This document shows, piece by piece, positions 21,890 to 25,606 of a stretch of DNA of 25,606 bases (the stretch's first letter is position 1; each line of letters opens with the position of its first letter). This DNA comes from Klebsormidium nitens. Taxonomy: Eukaryota > Streptophyta > Klebsormidiophyceae > Klebsormidiales > Klebsormidiaceae. A program made the translations under genes and the position numbers. Below the pieces are notes generated by a model. The model was not told the DNA's origin, did not search any database, and saw nothing but the letters and a program-made list of their open reading frames with translations. The stretch lies in contig DF237836.1 in assembly GCA_000708835.1 (NCBI GenBank), positions 1 through 25,606 of the forward strand. Reading direction: 5' to 3'.

Positions 21890-22578
21890 CCTGCTCCAGC
21901 GCTCTCCACAGGAACAAGTGCAAGAGATCTCTCAGATTGGCTCCGTCAAAGCTGCCAGCTCACTTGAATGAAATTCTACCCACGGGAGTGATGAATGAAC
22001 AAGAAAACTGACTCACAACTTGAAGAACTCTTCCGTCAACCCTTCGCTTACGTCTGAGAAGCTGATCAAACTGGAAAATGCGCACGCAGGAATAGATAAG
22101 ATCAGGTGTTGTGGATTTGCAACCAAAGCGCTGTGCGAGGACATGCACTCCGAGTCCATGTGCCATGATGTCCGGGCTGAAGTGTGGGCTCCATTGAACT
22201 TGATTGGTAACGGTGGCAGCCCCGTTAATGGTGAAGGAACTGCCACGCTGGCTCCTTCGCCCACATCCGACCAATCAGAGCATGCCAACGAGCCAACTTT
22301 GGAAGTTGAGGGAGTTCCCTATCTTCCCCACCGAGACAGCTACTGTCGTCATCGAGCATCCAGATGATTGACCGTCGGGCAGAACACCGCTGGCAAGGCC
22401 GGAGTTTCTCAGCGTATCTTCGAAATTGCCAATTGATACGTGGAGCGTTTCAGATCCTCCACAGATTGGCAGATCAGCAGCTATTGGTATCGTTGGTAGC
22501 TCAATACTAAGGCGCACGCGAGGGCGGCAGCGCGCCGGCAGCGCGGCGTTTGGAATCCCCTTGAAATCCTGCTAGGAG

Positions 22579-22870
22579 CCTGTAGCCTATCCTGGACCCG
22601 GAGGTCGCAGAGTCGCGGTGAAGGTCGCGGATGAAAGTCGCGGAAAGTCGCGAAAAGTCGCGGAACGTCGCGGAGCACTGCAAGCATATAAACATAAATG
22701 TTGCTTCAAACTTATGCTTTTCAAAGATTGATAAAGTCGCGGTGAAGGTCGCAAAGTTCGCGAAACAAAGTCGCGGAGCAGTTGCGTAAAGTCGCGCAGA
22801 ATCGCGGAAAGTTGCGCAACGTCGCGGGCAACTCTGGCAACCTCCGGGCCCAGGATAGGCCTTCTGTAGG
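22579..22870. mobile_element. small inverted-repeat (MITE-like) element filled with GTCGCGG repeats
   Basis: CCTATCCTGGACCCGGAGGT at 22586-22605 is matched, with one mismatch, by its reverse complement at 22840-22859. Weaker pairing continues outward (CCTGTAG against CCTACAG) and inward (GGTCGCAGAGTCGC against GGTTGCCAGAGTTGC). Between the arms are about ten copies of GTCGCG(G), spaced every 9-20 bases, in two blocks. They flank an A/T-rich centre (about 22684-22735) with its own short inverted pair AAGCATA/TATGCTT. No transposase and no convincing target-site duplication is visible, so a non-autonomous transposon is an inference; a folded regulatory structure is the alternative. Confidence 0.65.
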
Positions 22871-23205
22871 TTATATTAGCAGCAGATTCGATATGCATAT
22901 ACTCATTTTCATAAGTGATTTGGCCCCAGCTGATCAATCAGGTCGAGAATCGGGTAGCTCAACCTGCAATTTGTTGACTTTTGCCCTAGTACTTTCGCAC
23001 AGCATTGACCATGTACGATTCTTTCCAAGTGCAGACTGCACGCAGTCGAAGTCAAGAAAAACCTACTATGCTGATATGCTAGAATGCTAATATCTAAGCA
23101 AACCTGCCACAAATTCGTTTGCGGCCCCGATCGGAAGGCTCTGGCTTAGTTTCTTGTTTTCTGGCAAGGGGACTCAGCTTGATATATATCTAGCTGAAGC
23201 TGCAA

Positions 23206-23214
23206 TATAAAAGG
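23206..23214 (+). promoter_or_regulatory. TATA box candidate (TATAAAAGG)
   Basis: A textbook TATAAAAGG on the plus strand, in a locally A/T-rich stretch. The first ATG after the expected initiation site (about 23235) is at 23386, which opens a 65-residue frame. Confidence 0.4.
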
Positions 23215-23385
23215 CCGACTGATTAAGACTGGCCCCAGTTCAACAACCAGTTTCTTTGTTCGTTGTTTCATCTCGAAGTCCGTCTCCTACTTGCAATCGT
23301 CCTGAGGGACTACGGCAAGTTGACTCTCCACCAGTGTGTGGTGCTACCGCACTGTGAGAAGGCAAGCTAGGCAGCCCACATTTCT

Positions 23386-23583
23386 ATGAAGCTGAACGAT
23401 GCGTACGCGCCTGGTTGGCCCAATCTCGCGGACTGGTTCGCGTCAGCCCTGGGGTCAGCTCCCTCACTTGCACCGACGTTCAAAGCGTATAACCAATTGT
23501 CAAACGGCACATCGTCTATTTTTTTGACGTACCGTGTTTTTAGGGTGCAGCTGGCCTTCGTGCTTACTTTTCTGATGGACTGA
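23386..23583 (+). CDS. candidate small ORF, 65 residues, downstream of a TATA box
   Basis: The first ATG downstream of the TATAAAAGG at 23206 opens this frame, beginning MKLNDAYAPGWPNLADWFAS. No family is recognised. A possible acceptor (GTGTTTTTAG at about 23543) could join the first part to a longer open stretch, 23544-23846, in a different frame, so the 65-residue form may be only part of a spliced gene or may not be coding at all. Confidence 0.2.
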   Translation: MKLNDAYAPGWPNLADWFASALGSAPSLAPTFKAYNQLSNGTSSIFLTYRVFRVQLAFVLTFLMD

Positions 23584-24636
23584 CCTTGATGAACGGAAGT
23601 CTCGTGCGCACGAGGAGATCAAGGGGGACGGAGATCGAAGCAGGTGACTCGGCGTGGTTGCCCTGCCTTGAACACTGCAACGGCTGCAAATTCGTTTATG
23701 CAGCAACACAGTTACTTCTGCGCCGCTGCAAACCCGTTGATCCGGTTATTGCACAGACTTTTGATTATGAACTCAGTCGAAAAACTTCCGTTGAGTCAGC
23801 ACAACAAGGAGCGCAGCGTCTCAAGCTGGCACCGGCCAGAAGATGATTCACGAAACAGTCTTGACGTTGGTCCCAGTTTTCTGCAAATATGTACCCTTTG
23901 CAACGAGGAAGTGATTGCACAGAGCCCTTCTTCCATAACATACAGATTGCAACGAAAGGTGTGACTGTGTAACCGAGTCCTCTGCTAGCTAGCAAGTCAC
24001 CTCGACGATGATCACATCGAAGAAGATCACCAGCTCGTTTGTCGTCCCTCTCTTGAAGACTAGAGGTGAATCTTCTTCCCGCTTTCTTCTCAAACTTACA
24101 TATGATCTGCAGTCCTTTGAGATGATGACGGCACTCAAGGAAAACGAAGCGCACCTATGATCTGATCACGAGTGATTGCGACTTTTCGCCGAAGAACACC
24201 TGGCCCGGCCCCTATAAAGCCACGCGTTGAGTCCATGATCATAGGGCAGTACTTTTATCAAGTTGTTTCAAATCTAAAGTCAGTCGAGAGCAGTGGCAGG
24301 GCCTTGCAAAATGCGACTAATTAAACAGGAGAAAGGAGTTCTTCGACATGAGGGGACTATTTTACCGTGCAAATGAGGGACATCCTCTCAGCGAACAACA
24401 GGATATTTTGCTCGCAATTAAAGGGGCCAGGAAGCAGCTGCTCAAGATCCGTCTATCCGTTTTTCAACCCAGTCAGAGTTGAGAATGAATAATTCCGTAG
24501 GCATGTCTTGAGGCGGGTCTGAGTGGATAAGAAGCTTGTTCAGCTTGCACCTGTCACGGATTTGACCGTGAGTCGCCACGTCGTCAGAGAATGTCAGACG
24601 TCCAGCAACTGCTGTGGGCCCCTGCTTCATGAGAGA

Positions 24637-24673
24637 GGTTGTTGCACGGGGGTTGTTGCACGGGGGTTGTTGA
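24637..24673 (+). repeat. short 14-bp tandem repeat
   Basis: GGTTGTTGCACGGG occurs twice head to tail (24637-24650, 24651-24664), followed by a partial third copy. A related TTGCACGGGGG lies at 24691-24701. It lies within an unassigned region, and no function is visible. Confidence 0.8.
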
Positions 24674-25606
24674 GATAAGTGCAGGAAAACTTGCACGGGG
24701 GAATGACTGCTGCAACTACAGGAAGCAGTAGTTGCTACCGTCTAATGCTATTTTACGTGGGGAGCTGCAATATCATGCACTATTACGCAAGTCCTGCCTG
24801 TAAAAAGCGGGCACGAAGCATCGAACTCACATGATGCATATTACCCAACATGGCCCGGCCGCATGACGCGAAAGCCAACTTTGTGTGGGCCAAACGTCGA
24901 GCTAGAAACCAGATCTTGCGCCCATCATGTGCATGCATACACCGATACGCGTAGATTGGCATCTGGGTTCGTTTGTGTAGTCGAAGTGATTGAAATGCCA
25001 CTGGCCCTCGAAATCCGTTGCCATGTCCAACGAATCTCACTTGACTATATGCGAAGCCCTTCAAGGTCTTCAGCTCTAGCTTTTATAATCACCATGTGCG
25101 TACGTATGCCTGCAACGCATGCCTTGCAAGAGCTGATACACTGACAACTTACATTAGATATTTAATTCGATGTTGGTGTGGCTCGCGGCGCCGGATGGCA
25201 GGATCGATATCGTTTCACTTTTGTCTCATATGTTTCGGCTGACGCGCGATTAAGCTGGCAGCCATGAGTCAGTGTAAACATTGAATTACATCATGTACTG
25301 ACGTGATGATAAAAGTGCGGCAGCTCAGACTCACGGTGCAGTGAGCAAGAGCTGTCTCGCAGACGGATGATGGATCATCCGAACTGCTGCATGCAATTTT
25401 CATGCTAACTTAACTATAAGTAACACACGAGACTAAGAAGTGTCGTGATGCTACGGGTCGTGTCGATAATACCTCGGATCCTATGATGATGCGCAAACGA
25501 TACGCTCGAAATGAAAACTATCGTGTCGAATCCTAGCAATCCATCCTAACATGCTCGTGTAGTCGTAGTCATGCAGAAAACGTAGTAACCCATGGCACTC
25601 CTTGGA

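Larger units (their letters stand above)
21890..25606. other. region upstream of RPC25 with no recognised gene
   Basis: No conserved protein is recognisable. From 21960 to 22520 both strands are unusually free of stops. The minus strand reads as two overlapping frames (22517-22275 and 22288-22013) that would need a frameshift or splice to join, ending at a GTGAGT (22012-22007). Other weak signals: a two-exon-like pair on the minus strand at about 24153-23997 (VRFVFLECRHH... and RGTTNELVIFFDVIIVE), separated by only some 40 bases; a 44-residue plus frame at 24348-24482 (MRGLFYRANEGHP...); and a 62-residue minus frame ending at 24442 (MKQGPTAVAG...). None matches a family I know. From 24750 to 25606 I see only CATGCA-rich sequence. 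Confidence 0.5.

Noticed and set aside
1-25606. bacterial-style operon, CRISPR array, phage or defence system
   Set aside because: Genes are eukaryotic with many introns; no regularly spaced repeat-spacer array and no defence-type protein was seen.

Overview
This is a nuclear genomic window from a photosynthetic eukaryote of the green lineage, most likely a streptophyte (charophyte) green alga such as Klebsormidium. The genes are split by many introns with strong GT-AG borders (GTGAGT or GTAAGT donors), with several kilobases between some genes. One gene encodes a land-plant-like chloroplast protein with a twin-arginine thylakoid-lumen signal. The genus is an inference; the sequence only shows an intron-rich plastid-bearing eukaryote. 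I saw no tRNA, rRNA, CRISPR array or bacterial operon.

Four conserved genes can be rebuilt exon by exon, with reading phases that match at every junction. (1) Minus strand 1637-4091, three exons: a HemK2/MTQ2-type glutamine methyltransferase (N6AMT1 family) that modifies translation release factor eRF1. (2) Minus strand about 6484-12843, thirteen firm exons plus a tentative tiny last one: a RanBPM/RANBP9-type SPRY-LisH-CTLH-CRA protein, the scaffold subunit of CTLH/GID E3 ubiquitin ligases. (3) Plus strand 13536-16670, five exons: PPD6, a PsbP-domain thylakoid lumen protein with a CxxxC cysteine pair. (4) Minus strand 17982-21889, seven exons: RPC25/RPC8 (POLR3H, plant NRPC7), the Rpb7-like stalk subunit of RNA polymerase III. 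They are housekeeping genes with no obvious shared pathway.

Layout: 1-1636 is intergenic (downstream of MTQ2); 4092-6483 separates the MTQ2 start from the RanBPM end; 12844-13535 is a divergent promoter region shared by RanBPM and PPD6, with a good TATA box for RanBPM and a palindrome before PPD6; 16671-17981 lies between the convergent PPD6 and RPC25 genes; 21890-25606 is upstream of RPC25 and holds no recognisable gene, only weak candidates and a small inverted-repeat element.

The most unusual signals lie in introns and in the right-hand intergenic region. They are: decayed tandem copies of an exon end plus its splice donor inside MTQ2 intron 2; a run of branch-point-like repeats just before an RPC25 splice acceptor; a 15-bp tandem array in PPD6 intron 3; a 22-nt microexon in RanBPM; and a roughly 275-290 bp element with near-perfect 20-bp terminal inverted repeats filled with GTCGCGG motifs. 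I found no convincing new multi-gene system.
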